DNA of 64,000 nucleotides, taken from the NCBI GenBank assembly GCA_023212695.1, contig JALCCG010000066.1, positions 26,688-90,687 of the forward strand. The letters run 5' to 3'. Positions 1 through 8,538 of the stretch are shown piece after piece. Position 1 is the first letter of the stretch. Every line of letters starts with the position of its first letter. The position numbers and the translations under genes were made by a program. The DNA comes from Sporisorium sorghi (lineage: Eukaryota; Basidiomycota; Ustilaginomycetes; Ustilaginales; Ustilaginaceae). Under the pieces are notes generated by a model. That model worked only from the letters and a program-made list of their open reading frames with translations, was not told where the DNA came from and made no database searches.

Positions 1-1
1 G

Positions 2-646
2 CTCAACCAACAGTCGAGCATCGGCCAAGTGATCGGCTTCCTCCTGCTCTCCGGCTTCGGAGCGGGCGGCACGTTCCAGACCACGCTCGTGGCAGCACAG
101 AACGCCGTCGACCGCAAAGACCTGGCAGTCGTCACATCGGCGCGCAACTTTGCCCGTCTCTTCGGAGGCACACTGTGTCTAGCCATCAGCTACACCATCC
201 TCAACAACACGGTGCGTCACCAGGTACGTGGTCTGCCCACCGACGTCATCGCCCAAGTGGTGCGCAACCCGCAGATCATCACCTCGGGTCGCTTCGACGC
301 GGCTACGACCGAGCTGCTACTGCACGCCTACGTGCAGGGGTTTAGGAACGTGTTCAGGTTCGGGTTGGGCTTGACGCTGCTGGCGTTTGTGGTGACGCTG
401 TTGTTCACGAAAGAGTTTGGTCTGGATCGGAACGATGATGCCAAGAGGCGAGAGGAGGGTAAGCAGTGGTATGCCGAGAAGAAGGAGAAGAGGAGTGGAA
501 AGAGGCATGTTGGGGATTCGAGCGTGCAGCCTAGTCGGAGGGCGTCTGCCGACGGGCAGCACGATGGAGTGCAGCAAGAAGGCGAGATCGACGTGGAGAA
601 GGCTCTACCTTCTCCTTCTGCCACCGCTACCACAGCTGGACGTTAG
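2..646 (+). CDS. MFS drug transporter, C-terminal part (cut by window edge)
   Basis: This is the last 214 residues of a major facilitator superfamily transporter; the frame is open from the window edge, so the start lies outside. Visible hydrophobic segments are near the edge (IGFLLLSGFGAGG), around LARLF/LCLAISYTIL, and FGLGLTLLAFVVTLLF near residues 115-135. The pattern of a Gly-rich helix followed by LVAAQNAV and a RNFARLFGGTLCLAI helix is typical of the 14-helix DHA2 drug:H+ antiporters of fungi. The last 75 residues are a charged cytoplasmic tail (KRREEGKQWYAEKKEKR). It would act in the plasma or vacuolar membrane exporting small molecules; the substrate cannot be read from this fragment. 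Family assignment is good, the subfamily is an inference. Confidence 0.85.
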   Translation, partial: LNQQSSIGQVIGFLLLSGFGAGGTFQTTLVAAQNAVDRKDLAVVTSARNFARLFGGTLCLAISYTILNNTVRHQVRGLPTDVIAQVVRNPQIITSGRFDAATTELLLHAYVQGFRNVFRFGLGLTLLAFVVTLLFTKEFGLDRNDDAKRREEGKQWYAEKKEKRSGKRHVGDSSVQPSRRASADGQHDGVQQEGEIDVEKALPSPSATATTAGR

Positions 647-1459
647 GCTCAGCAAAACCCAGCACCACAGTCAGTCAGTAGATCGGATTCACACGCTTCG
701 CACACTTCGGAAACATTGTATTTGTATTTCATGCTTGCACTTCTTCTTCATTCAGCATTGTTCGCATAGAGAATACGAAGAAGGCGCTGTGTGAGCTCTG
801 TTGTGTGAGCGTGTGGGGGTGGTAGTTTGACAGGTGCTGCCGCGGTGGGATGGGGATGTGAGGGCGATGCATGGCGGGTAGGCTTGTGAGAGGTTTTTCA
901 TTTTCGGCTGCCCAGACGCACGGACGGGGCTCGCTTATCACATGCTCAAAGGCAAAAATTGGCGGGATGTGAATTGTGTAGACCACCACCACCACCACCA
1001 ACTGCCACCAACACCGTCGTCACCATCACCGCTAGCAGCGTCATCATCGTCGTCTAGCACCGCCACTCGCAGCAGCATCAGTCGCAGCACCGGCAGCAGC
1101 GTGACGACCAACAGCACTTAGCCTCAACAGCGTACTTGGCCGTCATCGTCGTTGGACAGCAGCGACGCCGATCTGGGGCGCTTTGCTGTGACTCGACCGG
1201 CGGTATCTCATCTACTTGCTCTCGAACCGTCTTTCGCGGGAAACTTCCGGAAGGACCATCGCACCACACTCTACCTCACACACTTCTCTCGCGGAGATCG
1301 CAACCACACGGTCGAATTCGTGGTCGGGCAGCAGCAGCGCGGCACTCTCGACGCCCGTGCGCAATTTTTGCTCACAGTGACGACTACCACTGTCACTACC
1401 TCGCACTGAACGGCAGCGAGCTGCGTTCCACGGAACATCGACAGTCGTCGAGAGCGAAG
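647..1459. other. Intergenic region, MFS 3' flank to small orphan gene
   Basis: No convincing gene is seen. It contains short trinucleotide-rich stretches (CCA repeats near 983-1002, CAGCAG-type runs near 1060-1110) probably belonging to the 5' leader of the next gene. Open frames here lack ATG starts or overlap both strands. Confidence 0.5.
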
Positions 1460-1831
1460 ATGATCACGGACATAATCCTGCTCGCCGTGCTGCTAGCTGT
1501 GGTGCTGGGCATTGTTGAGCTCGTATCTGTCGTTCAACCTTCCTCCACATCCAGTACTTCTTCCTCGACCCCTGCTTCCACTGGCCCCACCTCGTCTGCC
1601 TCCAACAATGCCTCCTCGAACACCGCGGGCAGCAGCACCAGCAGCAGCGCCTTCAGCACCCTCGGAGGCAACACAATCGACTGGCAAGCCGGGCAGATCA
1701 ACCTGAAAACCAACATGCGGCCCGTCACCCAGCAGGATCTGTTGGAAAAAGCGCAACAGACGGGCATGGATGGTGGACGGTTCGTCAGTCAGCATGCGCA
1801 GAGCTTTAGCTTTGGCAAGAAGGACGCCTGA
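1460..1831 (+). CDS. Small membrane-anchored hypothetical protein (123 aa)
   Basis: The product is not recognised. ATG at 1460 is chosen because the longer frame upstream begins without an ATG. Residues 4-25 (IILLAVLLAVVLGIVELVSVV) form one strongly hydrophobic segment that would act as a signal anchor. Residues 27-75 are almost only Ser, Thr, Ala, Pro and Asn, and the last 45 residues turn into a charged, ordinary-looking domain (IDWQAGQINLKTN, QQDLLEKAQQTGMDGGRF, SFSFGKKDA). The layout resembles small type II or tail-exposed membrane proteins of endomembranes. It lies 0.8 kb downstream of the transporter on the same strand and converges on RAD2. The stable C-terminal composition argues for a real gene, but no function can be assigned. 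Confidence 0.6.
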   Translation: MITDIILLAVLLAVVLGIVELVSVVQPSSTSSTSSSTPASTGPTSSASNNASSNTAGSSTSSSAFSTLGGNTIDWQAGQINLKTNMRPVTQQDLLEKAQQTGMDGGRFVSQHAQSFSFGKKDA

Positions 1832-2270
1832 TCTGTCACAGCAAGCGTCTTTGCAGGAGCGGGCAGAGGCGGACTCCAGGCCGCATCGACGATGAAGAGC
1901 AAAGCAAGGAGGGAGCGTCGGCGATCAGCACTGCCAAGCTTGTTTCCGACGTGTGCCGAGCCGCATCGTCCTGTTCTGCTCGACTCGTCGAACATCCTCG
2001 CATCAATCGATTCCGCTCCAGCTCGCTTTTCAAGTCATTCATTCCGCCTCGTGTCGAGCTCGCCCGTCCGGTGTATCGCTGTATACTACGATACCCCGCT
2101 CTCTGTCTCTGTTTGTCTGTTTGTCTGCCTCTCTTTGTCTCTCTCGACCAATTCAGCTTCTCATTTCACACCCACACTCACCACTTGCATTCCCACACAC
2201 AAAACCATCCTCCAAAGTGAGATTGAGGATCTTGCCATTCCATTCCGTTCCACATCACTTCGCGCGTCGC
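1832..2270. other. Convergent 3' intergenic region
   Basis: This stretch separates the small orphan (plus) from RAD2 (minus). It has a pyrimidine-rich CTGTCTCTGTTTG-type stretch at about 2098-2148. No gene is supported. Confidence 0.5.
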
Positions 2271-5200
2271 TCACCGCGTCGAACTGGCACTGCTCGAGCG
2301 CCGACTCATCCCCCTCGCACGCAGCGTAGCAGGATCCACCGACGGGCTGCGACTAGGGGGTAACGAGTCGACGTCGTCGAGCGACATGTTGCGCGCCGCG
2401 TGCAGGTTGGCGCGTGCGCGCGTGCCTTTGCCTGTTGCGGTGCCACGGCCGCGTGTAGCAGCGGTGCCTCTGTTCGTCCCCGTAGCGGCTGTCGTTGCGG
2501 GTCGTGTACGGCCTCGTCCGCGGCCTCGACCGCTGCCACCGCGAGTGGTGCGTGCGGTTTTGTTTACCGGCGCAGCGGCGGCGAGCGGCTCGTCTTCCGT
2601 GCTCGATGAAGAGGCTGATGAAGAGAGCTCTTCTGGGTTGTCGGTGGCACGGCGTGTTTTGCCCTTCTTCGCAGGCGTTTTCTTGCGCTTCGTCGCTGCC
2701 GCCGTCTTTGCTGTCGCTGCCGCTGGAGCACTGCCCTCCAGCGCTTCGATCGCTGCATCCAGCTCAGCCCGCCTCGCCTCCCTCGTTTGCCCTTCTCCAC
2801 CAGCGACCGCATCGTCATCGCGTCGCACAATCGGTCTCCGCTTAGCCATCTCTTTACCCAACATCTCCTCCGATACCATGGGCGTCTGCATGCGTGCACC
2901 CACCACTTGCACCTCGTCATCGTCGTCGTCACTGCTGCTGCTGCCTGCAGTATTCCTCGTTGGGGCTGCAGCTTTGCCGCCGCGTTTATTCGCAGCTCGG
3001 AACCCGTTGATCACCTCCTGCAGTCGATTGCTGCCGTACGTGATCTTCTTCCTGCCCGCGTAGATGCCCGTGCCTGCCGAGGTGTCGAAGAAGCCGTTGC
3101 GGTCGAGCGTCGTCTGGTTGCCTCGTGCTCGATTGCGTGCATTCTGGCGCTCGATGATGGGCAGCAGGTACTGGTCCGTCTTGCTCACAGGCCAGTGGAG
3201 GTACTCGCCCAAGAACGTCCTCAAACTGTCGAGGTCCGGCAGACCCCACGCAAACGGCTCGTCGCTCTCGTCCACCGTCGGCGCGTAGTACGCATCCAGC
3301 ACGGCGGGCTCCGGCCACGACGGCTCGAGATGCACCTTATTGCGCAAATTCTTCTTGATGCGCCGCATCGTCTTGCCGCGCGTATGCTCTTCTGTGTCCT
3401 TGCCCATCTGCACGCGCAGCCACCAATCCCGAAATTTGAGCAAACCGTCTTCGCCGGGGAACAGCGCCAGCAGCTCCATCGCCACTACAGGTCCCACACC
3501 CGCCAGACCCTCGGTATAATCGCTCCCGAGGTAGTACGCGAGCCGGACGAGCTTCTCGCGATCGAGCCCCAGCTCGCGCTGCATATCGGAAAGCAAAAAG
3601 CACTCGACGATCTTGTTGTTGTTGAACATGTTTTTGTAGATGCGTGTCCCACCGAAGAGGAACACGTCGCTGTCGTCCGTGATGATGCCATCGACCAGCC
3701 GGCGCGAGACGAGTTCAGCGCATTGCGCTTCAGCTTCCATCGGTGCGGTGATGTATGGCAATCCGAACAATCGCAGCATCATCTGGATCTCCTGAGCCAT
3801 CTGCTTCGTAATGTCTTCCTCGGATCGGCGGCTGTTGGCGAATTCAGCACGGAGAGCATTCACCTCGCTCTCGACTTCCTTTTGCACGTCGAGCAGGCTG
3901 CGTCCCTTGGTAGCGCTGAGGAAGGCGATGAATTCGTTCTGATCTGCATTGAGTCGAGCGATCTCGTCTTCGTCTTCGGCGTCGAGTGCGTCGAGCTCTT
4001 CAGCTGTAGGGAGCGGGAAGCCATCTGCGCCGATGACGACGGCTTCGGGCTCGGGTGAGGGAGTAGGTGACCACTCGATCGGCGTTGACTGCCTGCTCGT
4101 TGCACCGTCCATGCCTTCGACAGCTGTGGACTCTATTGGAGTAGGCTGTGAGATGTGCTCTGCTGCAGCTGAGGGCACGTTGTCCATGGTTACAGCGTCA
4201 GGGTCTGCGCCTTTCTCGGTGACGCCTGGCCCCTGTGCTCCGTCCAGCACCTCTTCGGGGACTGCCAAGGATACGGGCACACCAGGCTCTTGCGGATCTT
4301 GCGGTTCGAGAGCTGAAGCCTCTGCCTCTTCTATGACTTGTATCGCCTCGCTGCCCACGGGGAGCTCCTCGGCTGATTCCTGAGGCAGTGGCGTTGTACC
4401 CTTCTCAACCGTCACGACGGGTGCCACCTGTGTCTCGGGCGTTGCCTGGCTCCTGCTCTTTGCCAATGGAGGCTCGACCACTTCAAAGTCATCATCATCA
4501 TCGTCTACCTTGTCCGCGTCGATGCCAACATCAATTTGACGATTGACTTCCTCGGGCGTGGGCGGAAGATCTTCTTGCGGTGGAGGCGGCGCGACGGCTG
4601 CTGGTGCCGGTAGTGCTGGTGTAGCAGACTTTGGTCGCATAGCTGCAACTTCAAGGCGCTGCTGAGAAGCTGACCTTAGAGGCGGACCCATGCGGCTAGG
4701 ATTGGTGGCAGATCGGCGTGGAGGTGTTTCTGAAGTTGCCCCCTTCGAGGTAGTTGTGGCTTCTTCGCTTTTCTTGGTGGACACTTCGGGCGATGGCATC
4801 GGTTCCGGCTGCTCGTGCAAGTTGGTCGTCGACGTGGATCGGCGCGCGGCTCGGAGACTGCCTGCGAGGCTTTTACGAGGTAGTGGTCTCGCCGAATCAC
4901 CGTCAGATCTCTTGCCGCGACCCACAAGCGCCGCCAGCTCCTGCATCCGATCAGGCTTCTCTGCAACATCGCGATGCTCACTGACCGTGCCTGCTTTTGG
5001 ATCCGAGCCGACAACGGGCTGAACCTCGCGCAAGGTGGACGGCGCTTCAGGGCTGACGTCTTCAAAGTCGTCCTCGTCCATGTCGAAGTCACCTTGAGCT
5101 TGAGGCTCTGCTCCATACGCCGAAGGTGACCGCGTCGACTGCTGCCTGTCTGACATAGCGTCATGCAGCGAGATGGGCTCGTCACTGCGATGTGCCAAAG

Positions 5201-6860
5201 TAAGACCGCGTGAAGGCACGGGCTGCTCCTTCGGGTTATTGCGCGAGCCCGACGCCTGCGACTCGGCAATAGCGCGAGCAAGGTCTTCAGCTTCGTCCTC
5301 TTCGAGCTCGTCGTCTACGTTCTGCATGATTTGAAAATCATCATCTCTCTCCTCCGAGTCCGTATCGACGTCGATCCATTCCGTTGCCTGCTCGGGAGTC
5401 TTGCTGGGCGCTGCAGCCGACGCACGCTGATTACGAATGAAGAGGGGGCGTTGTCCGCGCTTGCGCCGAGGTTGACGAGCGCGTTCGAAGTCTTCATCGC
5501 CATCGTCCTCGATGCCTGCCTCCCTTCTTTTCTGCTTGGCGTGAAACTTGGTTCGCGCCTGGAGCAACTCGAGCGCTTTCTCCTTGCGCGTGTAAGGATC
5601 TGCTTCGCTCTGCAGCTGATCGAGCTCCGGATCGGCGGAGCGCGAAGCAGAGGCGTGAACAGGGATCTCGACGTCGTCCATCTCCATTTCGGGATCCGAA
5701 TCGGTGCGCTGCGCCTCGTCGTCTGTGATGTTGATTTCTTCCGGCTCGTAATCGACGTCGATGGCTTTGTCTTGGGTGGTGCCTGCATCGCGTACCCCGA
5801 GCACAAAGCCTCCTTCCGCTCCTGGATTGCGCACGAGCACGTACTCCTTGTTGCGCTCACCTGCTACGCGGATCGGCACCTTGATGTTGGCATTGCCAAT
5901 CTCGTCGGTGACGGTGAGTACCTTTTGGGTCAAGTCGTTGCGCGTCTTGAGACCGGCGATCTGAGCGCGTGAAAAGTCGATGGGAGTGGGGGCTGTCGCG
6001 AGCATGGACTGGAGACGCTTGTAAGAGGTCATGCGCGATTGAGCACGCAAATCGCCGACGAGCTCGTACTGAAGCTCGGCGGGCAAGCTGCGAAAGAGGT
6101 CGGAGTTGGTGTCGAGGTCTTCGGGGGCGATGGTGTTCATGACGGCACGCAGCTCGTCTTCGGTGGCGAAGCGGTAGTCCTTCCGCCTTCCTTTCTTGCC
6201 GTTGGCAGCTGCGACCTGATGGAGGTCCTTCTCCATGGCGGGCAAAGCATAAGGATCTTTGTGCCAGTCAATCTTGCGAGCGCCAGACCTGGAGGGCGAG
6301 CTGCTGTTCTGCCGACTCGGTGCGTTGGAGCTGGCAGGTTCAGTTGATCGCAGGTCGCGAGAAGCAAGTGCTTTTGGTCTGCCAGCTTGCAGATCGTCAA
6401 AGTAGACTGTATTTTCGCCTAGACCGGCCGCATCTTCGGAAGTGAATGCCTGTCCAGCCGTCGAGGAAGAAGGTCGAGCCTTTTGACCGTCGGCGACGTG
6501 CTTGATGGCGGCTTGCCTCATCTGTGCGGCCAGCAGCTTTTCTGCGGTACGGGAGTGCGATTCCTTTGCGCCCTGTTTGCGAGCTTTTCGTCCAGAGAGC
6601 GTCTTGCGCTTCATGACGGGAGCACCACCATCAAAGACAAAGACCGGTCGAACACCATGGAAAAGCAGCTTGAGGATGCGCCAGAGGAAACCCAGGATAT
6701 GGGCGTTGGAGAGAGTGCGGCCCTCCTTGTCGCGCATGGCCATTTGAAAGTGGTAGAGCCATAGTGACGAGTCGATGGCTAGACGCTTGCCTTCAAGTGT
6801 CTCGATCTTGATGGGACGAGCGACCGGCTGAAGGAGCTGCCAGAGACCTTGGACACCCAT
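2271..6860 (-). CDS. RAD2: DNA repair endonuclease Rad2/XPG
   Basis: Structure-specific nuclease that makes the 3' incision in nucleotide excision repair as part of the TFIIH-associated machinery in the nucleus. The 1529-residue protein starts with the diagnostic MGVQGLWQLLQP and the XPG-N block (IDSSLWLYH, VRPVFVFDGG; residues 1-95). A long acidic spacer of about 900 residues follows, as in XPG but not FEN1. The XPG-I block is near residues 1030-1080 (PMEAEAQCAEL, IITDDSDVFLFGG), supplying catalytic acidic residues. The helix-hairpin-helix (YYLGSDYTEGLAGVGP) is near 1108-1130. Downstream, QTTLDRNGFF near residue 1247 looks like a PCNA-binding motif with two extra residues. The C-terminus is Arg/Gly-rich and basic, fit for nuclear targeting. 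The single frame needs no intron. Identification is very secure. Confidence 0.97.
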   Translation of the reverse strand: MGVQGLWQLLQPVARPIKIETLEGKRLAIDSSLWLYHFQMAMRDKEGRTLSNAHILGFLWRILKLLFHGVRPVFVFDGGAPVMKRKTLSGRKARKQGAKESHSRTAEKLLAAQMRQAAIKHVADGQKARPSSSTAGQAFTSEDAAGLGENTVYFDDLQAGRPKALASRDLRSTEPASSNAPSRQNSSSPSRSGARKIDWHKDPYALPAMEKDLHQVAAANGKKGRRKDYRFATEDELRAVMNTIAPEDLDTNSDLFRSLPAELQYELVGDLRAQSRMTSYKRLQSMLATAPTPIDFSRAQIAGLKTRNDLTQKVLTVTDEIGNANIKVPIRVAGERNKEYVLVRNPGAEGGFVLGVRDAGTTQDKAIDVDYEPEEINITDDEAQRTDSDPEMEMDDVEIPVHASASRSADPELDQLQSEADPYTRKEKALELLQARTKFHAKQKRREAGIEDDGDEDFERARQPRRKRGQRPLFIRNQRASAAAPSKTPEQATEWIDVDTDSEERDDDFQIMQNVDDELEEDEAEDLARAIAESQASGSRNNPKEQPVPSRGLTLAHRSDEPISLHDAMSDRQQSTRSPSAYGAEPQAQGDFDMDEDDFEDVSPEAPSTLREVQPVVGSDPKAGTVSEHRDVAEKPDRMQELAALVGRGKRSDGDSARPLPRKSLAGSLRAARRSTSTTNLHEQPEPMPSPEVSTKKSEEATTTSKGATSETPPRRSATNPSRMGPPLRSASQQRLEVAAMRPKSATPALPAPAAVAPPPPQEDLPPTPEEVNRQIDVGIDADKVDDDDDDFEVVEPPLAKSRSQATPETQVAPVVTVEKGTTPLPQESAEELPVGSEAIQVIEEAEASALEPQDPQEPGVPVSLAVPEEVLDGAQGPGVTEKGADPDAVTMDNVPSAAAEHISQPTPIESTAVEGMDGATSRQSTPIEWSPTPSPEPEAVVIGADGFPLPTAEELDALDAEDEDEIARLNADQNEFIAFLSATKGRSLLDVQKEVESEVNALRAEFANSRRSEEDITKQMAQEIQMMLRLFGLPYITAPMEAEAQCAELVSRRLVDGIITDDSDVFLFGGTRIYKNMFNNNKIVECFLLSDMQRELGLDREKLVRLAYYLGSDYTEGLAGVGPVVAMELLALFPGEDGLLKFRDWWLRVQMGKDTEEHTRGKTMRRIKKNLRNKVHLEPSWPEPAVLDAYYAPTVDESDEPFAWGLPDLDSLRTFLGEYLHWPVSKTDQYLLPIIERQNARNRARGNQTTLDRNGFFDTSAGTGIYAGRKKITYGSNRLQEVINGFRAANKRGGKAAAPTRNTAGSSSSDDDDDEVQVVGARMQTPMVSEEMLGKEMAKRRPIVRRDDDAVAGGEGQTREARRAELDAAIEALEGSAPAAATAKTAAATKRKKTPAKKGKTRRATDNPEELSSSASSSSTEDEPLAAAAPVNKTARTTRGGSGRGRGRGRTRPATTAATGTNRGTAATRGRGTATGKGTRARANLHAARNMSLDDVDSLPPSRSPSVDPATLRARGMSRRSSSASSTR

Positions 6861-7280
6861 GATGCGCTCGTCACCAGCCTATACGAGGCGCGAGATTTTC
6901 AGCGAGGCTTTGGAAGAGTCGTTAGGACATCGATGCGTGTCGATGCGATGGAGCAGCCGTGCGGACGATACCGGTGAGGAGGAAGGAAAGCAGAAGAACT
7001 GAGCTTTTCCAGTTGAACTGAGCCTTTTTTTTGGGGGGGGGGGGGGGCTGCGTGTGGCTGTGCTGCCTGGTCTGCGTCAGCGCTGCATTCGACTGCATAA
7101 AAAAAGGTCCAACAAATCGGGCTTTTCGCGGATCCGATCTTCAAGACAGCTTGATCAAGGGTCCAATGAACCATCATCCTCTTCGTCGACCACCACCAAC
7201 AACCCAAGGCTCTACCAGGTCGCAAGCAGGTGTCGACTCACCAGGGTCTTCCGGTGACCATCGAAGACATCCACTCAAAA
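6861..7280. other. Divergent promoter region of RAD2 and OCA1-like gene
   Basis: It contains a T8 run directly followed by a G15 run (7025-7047), about 165 bp upstream of the RAD2 start. The OCA1-like reading frame is open back to about 7170 but has no ATG there; see the gene entry. Nothing else is recognised. Confidence 0.5.
7025..7047. repeat. T8G15 homopolymer junction
   Basis: Eight T followed by fifteen G on the plus strand, in the leader or promoter of RAD2. Such G runs can form quadruplexes and are prone to length error. Confidence 0.9.
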
Positions 7281-7757
7281 ATGCTGGTGCCACCGCCCAA
7301 CTACGGCATGGTCGAGGAGAACTTCTACCGTTCTGGTCAACCCGATCAGCTCAACTTTCCTTTCCTCGAAAAGCTCGGTCTCAAGAGCGTCATCTGGCTT
7401 GCTCCCGAAGAACCAGAACCGGGCTTCCTCGACTTTTGCATCGATCAGAACATCGAGCTGCACCACCTCGGCGTCCTCTACTCGACCAATGCCTGGGATC
7501 CCATCACCGAAGAGGTTGTGCTCCAAGCTCTGCACCTCCTCGTCCAGCCCGCAACCTATCCCGTGCTCGTCATGTGCAATCTCGGTCGTCATCGAACAGG
7601 CACTGTAGTCGGATGCTTCCGCAAGCTGCAAAGGTGGAACCTTAGTGCCATTTTGGAGGAGTATCGAAGGTTCGTCGGAGGTCAAAAGTATCGCATCCTC
7701 AACGAGCAGTTTATCGAATTGTTCGATGAAGAGCTTGTCTTTGGCGCCAGCTATTGA
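7281..7757 (+). CDS. OCA1: Atypical dual-specificity phosphatase, Oca1/Siw14 family
   Basis: A PFA-DSP-type phosphatase related to yeast Oca1, involved in oxidative stress arrest and acting with Siw14-like enzymes on inositol pyrophosphates. The P-loop is CNLGRHRTG (Cx5R with catalytic Cys and Arg) near residue 98. The N-terminal block VPPPNYGMVEENFYRSGQP and the following LGLKSVIWLAPEEP are the family signature, with the general-acid loop region preceding it. The C-terminal EEYRRFVGGQKYR matches Oca1 more than Siw14. The frame is open upstream to about 7170, but the only in-frame ATG before the conserved domain is at 7281, giving 158 residues and a start just before the VPPPN block, as expected for Oca1. 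A short upstream exon cannot be excluded. Catalytic residues are intact. Confidence 0.88.
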   Translation: MLVPPPNYGMVEENFYRSGQPDQLNFPFLEKLGLKSVIWLAPEEPEPGFLDFCIDQNIELHHLGVLYSTNAWDPITEEVVLQALHLLVQPATYPVLVMCNLGRHRTGTVVGCFRKLQRWNLSAILEEYRRFVGGQKYRILNEQFIELFDEELVFGASY

Positions 7758-8538
7758 ACGTATGCGACGTACCAGAGCCTTTCCCGACCACGTCGCTCCA
7801 CGTTCTCATCCTCTTTCTGTCATCTGTCGCCCGTTGTACACTTAGCCCTCGCAACCGTCAATATACCATTTCAATCACATCTGCATGTCGATAGCAGCTC
7901 CCGCAAAGGCCATCGTTCGCTACATAGAAACCAACGATCGGTTCAGATGAGAGCAAAGTCGGCTCGGTAGGCATGTCGATTGTGAACAGATAATGGACTG
8001 GCACTTTAGACAGCGAGCGAGTCGCTTGAGAACAGGTCTGCTCGCAGCAACGCACGGTCCGGGTCGACTCAGTCGGAGAAGCCCGTAACATTCCTTACCA
8101 AAGCCAAAGGATGCGCAGCATCTGTAGAGCCAGGGCAAACAGCGCCAAGTTTGCCCCACGCAGGCGGGATCTCACGACTGGCTCCCGTCAGGAAGCAGCA
8201 CACCGCCTCGCCTGTCAACGCACATCTCTCTCACCCACTTGCCTCGAGGCTGATGCGCCTGAAGCAGACGGTTGGGCACTCGAACATCGACGCCTCAGCT
8301 GAAAGCCTTTAATCCCCTCAGACGGATAGCGACTCTCTGTGCAAGAGGCGTCGGAGCAGATCGATGACCACATTATCCGTTGTCGGTATGCATACTCAAG
8401 ACAAAAGTCGGTCGTGAGCTCGAAAGCGGCCAGTCCGGTCAAATCCATCAACAGACACAACTCGAAAAGCGGACAGTCAGATACAGCATTGATTTCGATA
8501 GCGCCAAAGTCGTGCAATTGAATACGAATCAACCCATG
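7758..8538. other. Convergent intergenic region, no gene seen
   Basis: This is 3' flank of the OCA1-like gene (plus) and of the first zinc-knuckle gene (minus). Short open frames on both strands have no recognisable composition or motif. Nothing is supported. Confidence 0.45.

Noticed and set aside
2787..4058. 423-codon plus-strand open frame opposite RAD2
   Set aside because: Antisense shadow of the conserved nuclease in GC-rich DNA; no motif, and the minus frame has the XPG domains.
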